The translations under genes were made by a program, and so were the position numbers. DNA of 64,000 nucleotides, from contig NZ_CP053827.1 in assembly GCF_013372145.1 (NCBI RefSeq), positions 1,612,001 through 1,676,000 of the forward strand, in the 5' to 3' direction. The first letter of the stretch is position 1, and each line of letters starts with the position of its first letter. Positions 8,486-17,274 of the stretch are shown piece after piece. The stretch comes from Campylobacter hyointestinalis subsp. hyointestinalis. Its GTDB lineage: Bacteria > Campylobacterota > Campylobacteria > Campylobacterales > Campylobacteraceae. The notes beneath the pieces were generated by a model, which made no database searches, was not told where the DNA came from, and was given only the letters and a program-made list of their open reading frames with translations.

Positions 8486-10935
8486 AATGAGCCTTTTAAA
8501 AGCGCCATAAGCTCATTTAAGGCTTCTTGGTCGTTTTCATTATCGCACTTTAAATTCTCTATATCAGCTACAAGCTCATCGCTTAGGACTTTTATCTTGC
8601 TATCAAGGTCTTTTAGAGTGTCTTTATAACGCTCATTTAGATTTAAAATTTTAGAGATGAACTCACCCATTTTATCATCGCATAGGGCTAAAATACCTTT
8701 TATTATAGGCTCTATCCATTTGATTTCTAGGCATTTTTTAGTATCGGCTTGATTTAGATTATCTAGCGTTTTTAAGGCTTTTGTATCTAGCTCAATTTGG
8801 GTTTGTTTGATCTTTTTATCAAGGGCTTTTTGATTTTCTTTATTTTCAAATAACTTATAAAAAACGCTAGTTTTATCACTTGCTAGGCTTTTTAAGGCTT
8901 TGCTATCTAGCTTATCATCACTAAAAATTTGCTCTTTATCCTCAAGCTCTAGCCCCTCTATCATCTCATCAAAATCGCTTGAGAGTTTGCTAAGCTCACT
9001 ATTTAAATTTGAAATTTCATTTAGCTCATCTTGTAAATAAAGATTACTAATAATCTCAAGCGGTATAATCTGGGCGATTTTCTCGCTACTCTCTATCTGG
9101 CTTAAAAGCTCTATATCAGCACAAATCCCTTGAAAACCGCTATCAAGCACCCCAAAAGCATCGTAATAATCAATAAGCCTAATATCATCAAAAGTCTCTT
9201 TTAGCTTTATACTTGCTAGGTCTAAAAGGGCGGTTGGATTTGTAGGCTGATTTTCTATCAAATTCTCTTTTAAAAAGCCTTCAAAGCTAGTAAAATGCTT
9301 AGCGTAATGCTCTTTAAATTTAGCTATATCTCTATGCTCTCTTAGCTCATCAGAGCTTAATTTAAGTGTGCTATAGTTTTTATTAATTAAGCTAAAAGCT
9401 TCACTTCTAAGCTCACTAAATTCGCTCCAAAACTCACTTAAAGCCTCAAGCTGGTAGTTTGGAATCCCACCATTTATACTGGCGTATAGATCATCGCTTA
9501 TCTCATCATTAATAGGGCTAATGTAGCGTGGGATATTTAGGTTATATTCATTTGCTTTTATCTCATCAAGCGGGGCTAAATATGAGTAGCCTGGCAAAGA
9601 TTTACGCTCTTTTATGGTGTCTGTGATTTTTTTAATATCTCTTGGCCTTAGGCGGTTATTTTTACCAACTTTTTCAAAGCCATCTTTTGCATCGATAAAT
9701 AAAATATCATTTTTAGTATCTACGCTTCTGCGTTTTAAAACCATTATAATAGTAGGAATTCCAGTGCCGTAAAATATATTTGGCGGAAGGCCTATAATGG
9801 TATCAATGTGGTTGTTTAAGATAAGATTTTTGCGAATTTCAGCTTCACTGCCACCACGAAATAGCACGCCGTGGGGTAAGATAATGGTTACTATGCCATC
9901 ATTTGCCGTGTGTGAAAGGTCGTGGAGCAAAAAGGCGTAATCAGCCTTAGTCTTTGGTGCTACGCCGTAGCTAAAGCGTGGGTCGGCTGCGGTTTTGCCA
10001 TCTATGATTTCCCATTTTTGCGAATAAGGCGGATTGCTTACCACCGCATCCATTCTAAAAGGTTCGCCGTTTCTATCTATCATTTCAGGCCAATCATCTT
10101 TTAAGGTATCTGCGTTTTTGACAAAAATATTATCTGCTAAAACATCTCGCATTATTAAATTCATTCTAGTAAGGTTAAAGGTATTTACTCTAAGCTCTTG
10201 GGCGTAGTAGCTTATCCTATTTTTATCTTTGTTATGAGCCATAAAGGCTTTGCCTATATTTATAAGCAGTGAGCCAGAGCCTGATGTGGGGTCGTAAATC
10301 TTTATAGTATCGCGGTTTTTTAGGTGCTCGGCTACGATTTGCGACATTAGAAGGGATACTTCGTGTGGCGTGTAGAATTCGCCAGCTTTTTTACCAGCAT
10401 TTGCAGCAAACATAGAGATAAGATACTCATAAACAAAGCCTAGCGTATCATAGCCATCTTTGCTTGAGATTGGGATTTGCTTAATGAGTGAGATGATCTT
10501 TTGTATAGCGGTGGATTGGTCTGTGGCTGTCTTGCCAAGAGAGATTATGCCTGAACGCAAAGTATCAAAAATACCGCCAAAAACCTCTTTTTTATTCTCA
10601 GCTATGTTTTTATCTTCAAAGGAATTTAGGGCGTCTATTACATTTGAGATTTTAAGATCCTTACCAAGCTCCACCCAAGTACTAAAAAGATTTTCATAGC
10701 TTATGACATAGCCTAGAGTGTTTTTAATATCTTGTCCGTATTCATCATCATCTTTTAAGGCTTTTATCTCATCATCGCTCCACTGCTGTTTTTTGAGATA
10801 TTCTAGCTCTTTTTGAGAAAGGAAGTTATAAAATATAAAGCCTAGCATATAGTCTTTATACTCACTAGCTTCCATTTTTGAGCGTAGATTATTCGCACCT
10901 TCCCAGATGATTTTTGCTAATTGCTGTTTTGTCAT
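8482..10935 (-). CDS. hsdM: Type I restriction-modification DNA methyltransferase (HsdM), long form
   Basis: 817 residues. An N-terminal HsdM helical domain (1-150) is followed by the N6-adenine methyltransferase core, with the AdoMet-binding motif DPTSGSGSLL at 215-224 and the catalytic NPPY at 301-304. Residues from about 500 to 817 form an extra, mostly helical, acidic/lysine-rich region with coiled-coil character. Many HsdM proteins are near 500 residues, so this is the long variant. It modifies host DNA and forms the core of the restriction complex. It is the first gene of the operon, about 160 bases from the divergent sodC. No decay is seen. Confidence 0.93.
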   Translation of the reverse strand: MTKQQLAKIIWEGANNLRSKMEASEYKDYMLGFIFYNFLSQKELEYLKKQQWSDDEIKALKDDDEYGQDIKNTLGYVISYENLFSTWVELGKDLKISNVIDALNSFEDKNIAENKKEVFGGIFDTLRSGIISLGKTATDQSTAIQKIISLIKQIPISSKDGYDTLGFVYEYLISMFAANAGKKAGEFYTPHEVSLLMSQIVAEHLKNRDTIKIYDPTSGSGSLLINIGKAFMAHNKDKNRISYYAQELRVNTFNLTRMNLIMRDVLADNIFVKNADTLKDDWPEMIDRNGEPFRMDAVVSNPPYSQKWEIIDGKTAADPRFSYGVAPKTKADYAFLLHDLSHTANDGIVTIILPHGVLFRGGSEAEIRKNLILNNHIDTIIGLPPNIFYGTGIPTIIMVLKRRSVDTKNDILFIDAKDGFEKVGKNNRLRPRDIKKITDTIKERKSLPGYSYLAPLDEIKANEYNLNIPRYISPINDEISDDLYASINGGIPNYQLEALSEFWSEFSELRSEAFSLINKNYSTLKLSSDELREHRDIAKFKEHYAKHFTSFEGFLKENLIENQPTNPTALLDLASIKLKETFDDIRLIDYYDAFGVLDSGFQGICADIELLSQIESSEKIAQIIPLEIISNLYLQDELNEISNLNSELSKLSSDFDEMIEGLELEDKEQIFSDDKLDSKALKSLASDKTSVFYKLFENKENQKALDKKIKQTQIELDTKALKTLDNLNQADTKKCLEIKWIEPIIKGILALCDDKMGEFISKILNLNERYKDTLKDLDSKIKVLSDELVADIENLKCDNENDQEALNELMALLKGSL

Positions 10936-11069
10936 GGCTAGCCTTTGGAGTTTTTAGTTGAGTATTATACAATTATTTAGTAAGAATTTAAAATCATAGA
11001 TGATGGTTTTATTAAATAATATTGAAATTTTTTATTTAAAATTTTTTACTTTAATTAATAATTTTTTGT

Positions 11070-11075
11070 TACAAT
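11070..11075 (+). promoter_or_regulatory. -10 box of the sodC promoter
   Basis: TACAAT follows a long T-rich run, the usual Campylobacter promoter layout, and ends 29 bases before the sodC ATG. It lies downstream of a possible far-upstream in-frame start at 11000, so it supports the 11105 start. Confidence 0.5.
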
Positions 11076-11104
11076 GCGAAATTATTTCATTACAAAGGAT
11101 AAAT

Positions 11105-11650
11105 ATGAAAAAATTTGGTTTTGTAGCATCTGCTTTAATGCTAGCTAGCTCTAGTTTATTAGCTGCTAATATGACGATTTTTGACCCTAAAAGTGTTGAT
11201 CATGTAGAGATCAAAGTTGATTTACTAGGACAAGATAAAAACACTCCAGTAGGTAGCGTAATCGCAGTTAAAACAAACTACGGCGTAGCATTTTTCCCAA
11301 ATCTTAAAGGCCTAGAGCCAGGACTACATGGCTTCCATGTTCATGCAAATCCAGATTGCGGTGCGACAGATAAAGGCCTAGGTATGAAAGCAGGCGGTCA
11401 CTGGGATCCAGCAAATAGTGGTAATCACTCTTTCCCTTGGGATGATAACGGACATAAAGGCGACCTACCAGCTCTATATGTAGCAGCTGATGGCACAGCG
11501 ACAAATCCTGTTTTATCTCCTAAAATTAAAGATTTAAGCGAGTTAAAAAATCACTCTCTTATGGTTCATATCGGCGGAGATAATCACAGCGATCATCCAA
11601 AAGCACTTGGTGGTGGTGGCGCTAGAATGGCGTGTGGCGTTATTAAGTAA
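11105..11650 (+). CDS. sodC: Periplasmic Cu/Zn superoxide dismutase
   Basis: 181 residues from the ATG at 11105, which follows an AAAGGAT Shine-Dalgarno and opens a clear signal peptide ([20 protein letters not shown]). The reading frame extends further upstream, but that extension has no ribosome site and would bury the signal peptide. The SodC motifs are intact: copper ligands in [11 protein letters not shown], zinc ligands in the GGHWDP to HKGDLP segment, the copper histidine of [11 protein letters not shown], and the disulfide cysteines of PDCG and MACGVIK. It removes superoxide in the periplasm. It is transcribed alone and followed by a strong hairpin. Confidence 0.95.
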   Translation: MKKFGFVASALMLASSSLLAANMTIFDPKSVDHVEIKVDLLGQDKNTPVGSVIAVKTNYGVAFFPNLKGLEPGLHGFHVHANPDCGATDKGLGMKAGGHWDPANSGNHSFPWDDNGHKGDLPALYVAADGTATNPVLSPKIKDLSELKNHSLMVHIGGDNHSDHPKALGGGGARMACGVIK

Positions 11651-11674
11651 TTTTAGCTCTTTTTAGGGCTTTTG

Positions 11675-11708
11675 ACTATAAGCCTTTTGGTTATCAAAGG
11701 CTTATAGT
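11675..11708. terminator. 13-bp hairpin terminator after sodC
   Basis: A perfect 13-bp stem (ACTATAAGCCTTT at 11675-11687 pairing with 11696-11708) with an 8-base loop, starting 24 bases after the sodC stop. The T-tract after it is short (CTATTTTG), but the stem is long enough for an intrinsic terminator and could act on both strands. Confidence 0.7.
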
Positions 11709-11804
11709 GGCTATTTTGATACCAAATTTCGCATTCAAACTTATTATAAATTCATCTTTTTATAAATATTCTCATCTAAAAAATTTAATAAATATAAAAT
11801 ATAT

Positions 11805-11848
11805 CTTAAATTCAGATATTTTTTTGTTTTATTAAGGTATAATCACCG
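11805..11848 (+). promoter_or_regulatory. Orphan promoter nearly identical in layout to the rpsT promoter
   Basis: CTTAAATTCAGAT (11805-11817), an 18-base T-rich spacer, then GGTATAATCACCG (11836-11848). The same two 13-mers at the same 18-base spacing occur upstream of rpsT at 37084-37127. TATAAT is at 11838-11843. No protein gene follows on this strand: the transcript would enter a G9 tract and then run antisense into the tRNA operon. It may drive a small RNA or be the remains of a displaced gene. Confidence 0.65.
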
Positions 11849-11868
11849 CCATTAATTTATTAGCGTAT

Positions 11869-11877
11869 GGGGGGGGG
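11869..11877 (+). repeat. G9 homopolymer tract in a non-coding leader
   Basis: Nine consecutive G residues in otherwise AT-rich DNA, about 26 bases after the orphan TATAAT box. An ATG just before the tract opens only very short frames whether 8, 9 or 10 G are read, so it does not switch an obvious protein. It is followed by a small CAGAT/ATCTG hairpin at about 11879-11894. Poly-G tracts of this length are the usual hypermutable elements of Campylobacter. Confidence 0.75.
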
Positions 11878-11978
11878 CAGATTTTACCATCTGATTTAAA
11901 GCATTAACTTGCGAATTATTTAGATTTATAAGCTTTAGCATATTAAAAAGTGCTTAGAAAAATAAGAAAAAGATTGAA

Positions 11979-12063
11979 TGGTGCGGACGAGAGGACTTGA
12001 ACCTCCACACCGTAAGGCACCAGATCCTAAGTCTGGCGTGTCTGCCAATTTCACCACGTCCGC
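11979..12063 (-). tRNA. tRNA-Leu (anticodon TAG)
   Basis: 85 bases with encoded CCA. The 7-bp acceptor stem (GCGGACG with CGTCCGC) is perfect, the anticodon loop is CTTAGGA, and the long variable arm expected of tRNA-Leu is present. It is the last gene of the Pro-His-Arg-Arg-Leu operon. Confidence 0.95.
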
Positions 12064-12074
12064 ATAAAAATAAG

Positions 12075-12151
12075 TGGTACGCCCAAGAGGATTCGAACCT
12101 CTGGCCTACGGCTTAGAAGGCCGTTGCTCTATCCAGCTGAGCTATGAGCGC
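12075..12151 (-). tRNA. tRNA-Arg (anticodon TCT)
   Basis: 77 bases including CCA, with anticodon loop CTTCTAA reading AGA/AGG codons. The T-loop GGTTCGAATCC is standard. It lies 11 bases before tRNA-Leu in the tRNA operon. Confidence 0.95.
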
Positions 12152-12202
12152 ATAGCTAAAATAAATAACAAAAAAGCTGCAAAAAACTCAGCAAAACTAA
12201 AG

Positions 12203-12279
12203 TGGTGCGCCCGATAGGGGTCGAACCCATAACCTACAGATCCGAAGTCTGTCGCTCTATCCAATTGAGCTACGAGCGC
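12203..12279 (-). tRNA. tRNA-Arg (anticodon TCG)
   Basis: 77 bases including CCA, with anticodon loop CTTCGGA reading CGN-type codons. Its 5' half is close to that of the neighbouring tRNA-Arg(TCT), so the two may derive from duplication. Confidence 0.95.
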
Positions 12280-12296
12280 ATAAAGGATCTATCAAA

Positions 12297-12373
12297 TGGG
12301 GTGAGTGATGGGAATCGAACCCACGACCCTCAGGACCACAATCTGATGCTCTAACCAACTGAGCTACACTCAC
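12297..12373 (-). tRNA. tRNA-His (anticodon GTG)
   Basis: Anticodon loop TTGTGGT. The base at 12374 supplies the extra G-1 that pairs with C73, the identity element of tRNA-His. CCA is encoded. Confidence 0.95.
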
Positions 12374-12377
12374 CAAA

Positions 12378-12455
12378 TGGTCGGGGTGAAAGGATTCGAA
12401 CCTTCGGCCCCTTGGTCCCAAACCAAGTGCGCTAACCAGACTGCGCTACACCCCG
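12378..12455 (-). tRNA. tRNA-Pro (anticodon TGG)
   Basis: 78 bases including CCA. Acceptor CGGGGTG pairs with CACCCCG and the anticodon loop is TTTGGGA. It is the first gene of the tRNA operon, 36 bases after the promoter -10 box. Confidence 0.95.
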
Positions 12456-12491
12456 AAGTGTGAGTATCACTACTTCAAATTAAGAGATGAA

Positions 12492-12520
12492 ATTATATCC
12501 ACTTTTTTATATATTGTCAA
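12492..12520 (-). promoter_or_regulatory. Consensus sigma-70 promoter of the tRNA operon
   Basis: On the minus strand TTGACA (12520-12515), a 17-base spacer and TATAAT (12497-12492): a perfect match to the bacterial consensus in a genus where -35 boxes are usually missing. It suits strong, constitutive transcription of the five tRNAs. Confidence 0.85.
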
Positions 12521-12575
12521 TTAAAGCAATCTTAAAAAACTAAATTTAGCTCCAAATAAAGCTAAATTTAGATAA

Positions 12576-13295
12576 TTATTTAGAATGCTTCTTTTTTGAG
12601 TAAATATTTATCATCTCTACACCCAAAGAAAATGCCATTGCAAAATAAATATAAGCTTTTGGTATATGAAGCTCTAAAGCCTCTGCGACTAGTGCTATAC
12701 CGATCATTATCAAAAATGCTAAAGCAAGCACTTTTATCGTTGGATTATTATCAACAAAACGGCTTATAACACCACTAGCAAGCAGCATAACACCAACTGC
12801 TAAGATCACAGCTAGGATCATTATTTCTATATGATCAGCCATTCCGACTGCTGTTATTACGCTATCTAATGAAAAAACTATATCTAACACGCCTATTTGT
12901 GCTATCGTCGCCATAAAACCGGCATGTTTTATCTTTGATATATTTTCGCTCTCATTTTCGCCAGTAGCGTGAGAGTGAATTTCTAGTGTGGATTTTGCTA
13001 TCAAAAACAGACCGCCTACTATCAATACAAGATCTCTTCCTGAAATTTCTTGTGCAAAAATACTAAAAAGAGGCGTTGTAAGCTTCATAATCCAAAACAA
13101 GCTCAAAAGCAATAAAATTCTAGTTACCATAGCAAGACCAAGCCCCAAAACTCTAGCTCTATCTCTTTGATGAGCAGGAAGTTTGCCGCATAAAATAGCT
13201 ATAAAAATGATATTATCTATACCCAAAACTATCTCTAAACTAGTCAGAGTAAGCAGACTTATCCAAGCCTCCAAAGAGTAGATCCACTCAAACAT
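12576..13295 (-). CDS. TerC-family integral membrane protein
   Basis: 239 residues with seven or so hydrophobic helices and the two TerC signature acidic motifs, ITLTSLEIVLGIDN-type near residues 16-28 and IVFSLDSVI near 140. Relatives export metal ions such as manganese, or help membrane protein folding; the substrate here is not known. The start overlaps the end of purN by eight bases, so the gene closes the nnr-purN run. A TerC gene downstream of purN is, as I recall, also found in C. jejuni. Confidence 0.85.
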   Translation of the reverse strand: MFEWIYSLEAWISLLTLTSLEIVLGIDNIIFIAILCGKLPAHQRDRARVLGLGLAMVTRILLLLSLFWIMKLTTPLFSIFAQEISGRDLVLIVGGLFLIAKSTLEIHSHATGENESENISKIKHAGFMATIAQIGVLDIVFSLDSVITAVGMADHIEIMILAVILAVGVMLLASGVISRFVDNNPTIKVLALAFLIMIGIALVAEALELHIPKAYIYFAMAFSLGVEMINIYSKKKHSK

Positions 13296-13875
13296 TGTTT
13301 TCCTTATTTGTTAAAATATTTATGATCGTTTTTGGTAAAATTTCGTGCTCTATCTTATGTATCGTCTCTTCCCACTCTTCAAAAGTTTTACCGTCTCTTT
13401 GAAATGTTTCTTGAGCTAAAATCCTACCGCCGTCTAGCTCCTCGCTGACTAAGTGAACACTCACTCCGCCAACAGCCATATCACTATCAAAACTCTCTTT
13501 TATGGCGTGAGCACCTTTAAAAAGCGGTAAAATGCTCGGATGAAGATTTATAGCTTTTACATTTTTGGTAAAAACGGGAGTTAAAATACGCATAAATCCG
13601 GCTAAAATAGTCAAGTCTATCTCGTTTTTCTCTATCTCTTTAACCAAGGCCGCGTCAAATTCCTCTCTTGAACTAAATGCTTTATTTTCTATTATAGTAG
13701 TAGTAAGCCCGAATTTTTTGGCTCGTTCTATCCCATAAGCGTCTAGTTTGTTACAAATGAGTAGTTTGGCGACTATTTTTACGTTCCCAAAAACTTTTCC
13801 ATGCACTTTTTCTAGTATCGCTTCTAAATTTGAACCGCTTCCACTAAATAAAATAGCAATATTTTTTATAACCAT
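13288..13875 (-). CDS. purN: Phosphoribosylglycinamide formyltransferase (purine synthesis)
   Basis: 195 residues, usual size. The FSGSGSNLEAIL loop at about 10-20 binds GAR phosphate. The catalytic Asn-His-Asp set is visible in INLHPSILP and the downstream VSEELDGG segment. It transfers a formyl group from 10-formyl-THF to GAR in the third step of purine synthesis. It overlaps nnr by ten bases and the TerC gene by eight, which implies co-transcription. Confidence 0.94.
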   Translation of the reverse strand: MVIKNIAILFSGSGSNLEAILEKVHGKVFGNVKIVAKLLICNKLDAYGIERAKKFGLTTTIIENKAFSSREEFDAALVKEIEKNEIDLTILAGFMRILTPVFTKNVKAINLHPSILPLFKGAHAIKESFDSDMAVGGVSVHLVSEELDGGRILAQETFQRDGKTFEEWEETIHKIEHEILPKTIINILTNKENNV

Positions 13876-15251
13876 TGAAGTCCTTTTATAATGTCGTTTG
13901 GCGTGAAACTATAACCGTTTGCTTTGTAAGACAGCGCGGTTTTTTGGTGAGCTAAAACTCCGTTTAAGCTTGCGTCAAGCGGGCTAAAACCTTGAGCTAA
14001 AAATCCAAGAAGTATTCCACAAAGTGCGTCGCCGCTTCCTGCTACTGCTAAACTAGGAGTACCTAAATTTGATACATAAAGCACGCCGTTTTTAGCTATG
14101 ATAACGTTTGCGCCTTTTAAAACCAAGACTGGGGAAAATCTTTTAGAGAACTCTCTAGCTAGCTCAAAGCGGCTTCTTTGCACATCTTCTATACTAAAAT
14201 TTCCAAATTCCGCTATATTTAAAAGACTTGCAAACTCTTTTGGATGAGGAGTTAAAATGGCATCATCTTTGTGCAAAAAACTTAAAATTTCTTTTTTATA
14301 AAATATATCTGCATCAACCACGCAAGGTATATCTAGTATCTCATTTATATCAAATTTAGCTTCTCCAAGCCCCATTCCAACAGCGATTGCGTCCGCTCCT
14401 TTGAAACTGTTTTTTTGCATAATTTCTTCATCTAAATTTATACACTGCTTATTTAAATTTACAAGACTCACTCTACCAGAACCCATTTTCAAGGCAGCTT
14501 TAGCACAAATTTTAGCAGCTCCGCTTAACTCGCCGCAAACCACAAAAGCATGACCGAAATCGCCCTTATTTGTATTTAAAACCTCACGATTAGGAAGTTT
14601 AAGATCATCAAGCTCAAGTAAAAAATCGCTATCCTCGCTAGCAAATTTACTCTCACAAATGCCTAAATTCGAGCATACTATTTCACCTACAAAATCTTTT
14701 GCCGCGTCGCTATAAAGTCCTAGTTTTCTCACGCCCATCGTTACGGTAAAATCAGCTTTAAAGCAAGCTCCTAAAATACGTCCATTTTTTTCAAGTCCAC
14801 TCGGGAAGTCGATCGCGATCTTAAGGGCATCAACATTATTTATCAAATTTAATATTTGCAAGGTTTTTTCGTCTAAATTTTTATTTAGTCCGCTACCAAA
14901 TATCCCGTCGATTATGCAATGAACTCCATCTAAACTAAAATTTTCACAAATTTTTACACCGATTTGTTTAGCTATTTTTAGTTGAGTTTTGCAGTTTTCA
15001 TTTAGGTTTGAAGTGGTAAAAAACAGCTTACACTCATAGTCTCCCTCAAGCATTCTAGCAGCTGCTATAGCGTCGCTTGCGTTATTTCCACCACCGCAAA
15101 CAACAAAGATTTTTGAGCCTATTTTTAATTTTTTTCTTACTAAATTTGCTACGCTAAGGGCTGCATTTTCTTGCAATATAAGCTCATTCATAAAATAATT
15201 AAAAATCGCATTTTTATCAAATTCATCACTGCTAAAATACAAATTTTTCAT
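13866..15251 (-). CDS. nnr: Bifunctional NAD(P)H-hydrate epimerase/dehydratase
   Basis: 461 residues in the YjeF two-domain layout. Residues 1-200 form the epimerase with the GGGNNASDAIAAARML binding loop. Residues 215-461 form the ADP-dependent dehydratase with the AVAGSGDALCGI motif containing the catalytic aspartate. It repairs damaged NADHX and NADPHX back to NAD(P)H. It overlaps comM by four bases and purN by ten. Confidence 0.92.
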   Translation of the reverse strand: MKNLYFSSDEFDKNAIFNYFMNELILQENAALSVANLVRKKLKIGSKIFVVCGGGNNASDAIAAARMLEGDYECKLFFTTSNLNENCKTQLKIAKQIGVKICENFSLDGVHCIIDGIFGSGLNKNLDEKTLQILNLINNVDALKIAIDFPSGLEKNGRILGACFKADFTVTMGVRKLGLYSDAAKDFVGEIVCSNLGICESKFASEDSDFLLELDDLKLPNREVLNTNKGDFGHAFVVCGELSGAAKICAKAALKMGSGRVSLVNLNKQCINLDEEIMQKNSFKGADAIAVGMGLGEAKFDINEILDIPCVVDADIFYKKEILSFLHKDDAILTPHPKEFASLLNIAEFGNFSIEDVQRSRFELAREFSKRFSPVLVLKGANVIIAKNGVLYVSNLGTPSLAVAGSGDALCGILLGFLAQGFSPLDASLNGVLAHQKTALSYKANGYSFTPNDIIKGLQWL

Positions 15252-16762
15252 TTTCTCATCCTATAGCTCAAGCTCTCTAAAATATGAGCTTTTTGTATCA
15301 TTTGACTACCTTCTAGATCTGCTATCGTTCTAGCGACTTTTAAAGTTTTATTTATGCCTCTTTGGCTAAGATCATAGCTACTAACCGCCTTATTTAAGAC
15401 CACTTTTGCCTCTTCATCGCATACACAAAACTTAAGTATCTCAGCGTCATTTAGCTTACCATTTAGCTCACTTTGAGTACGCGAGATTTGCATTTCAAAT
15501 GCCTTTAAAACCATACTTTGCATATCTTTGCTGCTTATAGTAGCCTTATCATCGCTGCTTACTTCACTCATCGCAACATAGATATCAATTCTATCTAAAA
15601 GTGCCGAAGAAACTAAGTTTTGATACCTACTTTTATCTTTATCAGAGCATCTACAAAGTGCTGTTTTACTAAAAGCATTTCCACAAGGACAAGGATTTTG
15701 CGCGGCGACAAAAACAAATTTAGTCTCGTAGCTGACTTTTGAATTTACACGTGAAATATTGATTTTATTGTCTTCTAACGGCTCTCTTAAACTCTCTAGT
15801 ATCTGCTTTCCAAAATGTGGGAATTCATCAAAAAATAGTACGCCGCCATTTGCCAAAGCAACTTCGCCTATCTTTGCTGTGCCGCTTCCGCCACCAAAAA
15901 TAGAGCTTCTAGTGCTGGTATGATGAGGACTGCGAAAAGCTCTAAGTGAGCTAAAAGGAGCATCTTTGGAATTTAGCGACTGGTAAGCACTAGCTAAAAG
16001 TATCTCTTCTAGGCTTTGGGGAGGTAAAATGTAGCGAATTCTTTTAGCGCTCATAGACTTACCACATCCCGGGCTTCCTTCAAAAAGTATGTTATGCATA
16101 CCTGCGGCGCATATAAGAGCAGCTCGTTTAGCTCTTTCTTGACCTTTAATATCGATAAAATCAAGCTCAAAGTTTAAATTTGGAACGAATTTACGCCCGT
16201 TTATCTCTATTGCGTTATCAAAAAGAGGATGTGAGTTTTTTACAGAACAGCTCTGCATAAATTCATTGTTTTTGAAAAACTCTCTAGCCTCATTTAAATT
16301 TGAAACCGCAAATACATCTAAATTTGGTATCATAGAGGCTTTTTGTGCTATGGAAGTAGGCACTAAAACTCTGGCTTTTTTGACCTGTGAGCTTAGAAAA
16401 AGTAGTATTGAAAATAGCTCCGCATTACTTTTGACACTTCCATCAAGTCCGAGTTCTCCAAAGACAAAAAAGTCATTTTCAAATTTCTCTTTTTGTAACA
16501 AAATCAAAAGAGCGATAGGAAGATCAAAGTGTGAGCCGTCTTTTTTTACATCGCTTGGACTTAAATTTATAACAATTCTAAGGGCAGGTAGAGTAAAGCC
16601 GTCCACGCTAGCAAGGGCTGATTTTACACGTGAAACAGACTCTTTTATGGTTGTACTTGCAAGTCCTACGATATCAAAATTCGGTAAAGCTCTAAGAAAT
16701 GCGGATTCTATATTTATAATATGCAAGGTGTCGCTTAAGCAAGCACTTTTTAGTGATTTCAT
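15248..16762 (-). CDS. comM: YifB/ComM-type Mg-chelatase-like AAA+ ATPase
   Basis: 504 residues. The N-terminal Lon-protease-like domain (1-170) includes INLSPSDVKKDGSHFDLPIAL. The AAA+ module at about 200-400 has Walker A GSPGCGKS and Walker B VLFFDEF. The C-terminal Mg-chelatase domain carries four cysteines (CPCG and CRCSDKDKSRY region). ComM homologues are helicases that extend branch migration during natural transformation, consistent with the competence of campylobacters. It overlaps both nnr and def by four bases. Confidence 0.9.
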   Translation of the reverse strand: MKSLKSACLSDTLHIINIESAFLRALPNFDIVGLASTTIKESVSRVKSALASVDGFTLPALRIVINLSPSDVKKDGSHFDLPIALLILLQKEKFENDFFVFGELGLDGSVKSNAELFSILLFLSSQVKKARVLVPTSIAQKASMIPNLDVFAVSNLNEAREFFKNNEFMQSCSVKNSHPLFDNAIEINGRKFVPNLNFELDFIDIKGQERAKRAALICAAGMHNILFEGSPGCGKSMSAKRIRYILPPQSLEEILLASAYQSLNSKDAPFSSLRAFRSPHHTSTRSSIFGGGSGTAKIGEVALANGGVLFFDEFPHFGKQILESLREPLEDNKINISRVNSKVSYETKFVFVAAQNPCPCGNAFSKTALCRCSDKDKSRYQNLVSSALLDRIDIYVAMSEVSSDDKATISSKDMQSMVLKAFEMQISRTQSELNGKLNDAEILKFCVCDEEAKVVLNKAVSSYDLSQRGINKTLKVARTIADLEGSQMIQKAHILESLSYRMRK

Positions 16763-17274
16763 ATAGCTTTTTTGGAGTTTTTCTTATATTCTTTATCAAA
16801 TTTTTTACGTTTGTTAAAGCCGATTCTTTCTATAAACAAATGACCGTCCAAATGGTCATTTTCATGCTGCAACGCTACAGCCAAAAGACCATCTGCTTCT
16901 AGTGTTTTTGTATTTCCAAATCTATCTTGATACTCGAGCAAGACGTTTGCAGCGCGCTTGACATCTTCATAATATCCAGGAACGCTCAAGCATCCTTCTT
17001 GATATACTATCTCACCGTCTTTTTTAATAAATTTTGGATTTATTATCTCATAAAGATCATTTTTATCTTGAATATTTTGCTCATTTACTAAATTTACTAT
17101 AAAAGCGCGGATCGGCTTTCCAACTTGCAAAGCCGCTAGTCCGATACCGTTTTTTGCTATCATAGTATCGTACATATTGTCCAAAAAAAGACCTAGCTTT
17201 TCATCAAATACTTTGACTTCTTCTCCTTTATCAAACAACCTTTTGTCAGGATAAGTAAGTATCTCTAGTACCAT
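16759..17274 (-). CDS. def: Peptide deformylase
   Basis: 171 residues. All three motifs are present: GIGLAALQVG (motif 1), EGCLSVPG with the metal-binding cysteine (motif 2) and QHENDHLDG, the HExxH metal site (motif 3). It removes the N-formyl group from nascent proteins. It starts on the last base of the GGDEF gene, in the run tig-clpP-GGDEF-def-comM. Confidence 0.95.
   Translation of the reverse strand: MVLEILTYPDKRLFDKGEEVKVFDEKLGLFLDNMYDTMIAKNGIGLAALQVGKPIRAFIVNLVNEQNIQDKNDLYEIINPKFIKKDGEIVYQEGCLSVPGYYEDVKRAANVLLEYQDRFGNTKTLEADGLLAVALQHENDHLDGHLFIERIGFNKRKKFDKEYKKNSKKAI

Noticed and set aside
11000-11104. Longer 5' reading frame for sodC starting at 11000
   Set aside because: No ribosome site, it spans the promoter -10 box, and it would bury the clear signal peptide that starts at the ATG of 11105.
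11867-11920. Short protein beginning at the ATG before the G9 tract
   Set aside because: With 8, 9 or 10 G the frame ends within about 15 codons and there is no ribosome site.
11979-12455. tRNA cluster as integration site of a genomic island
   Set aside because: No integrase gene and no repeated tRNA 3' end were seen on either side.
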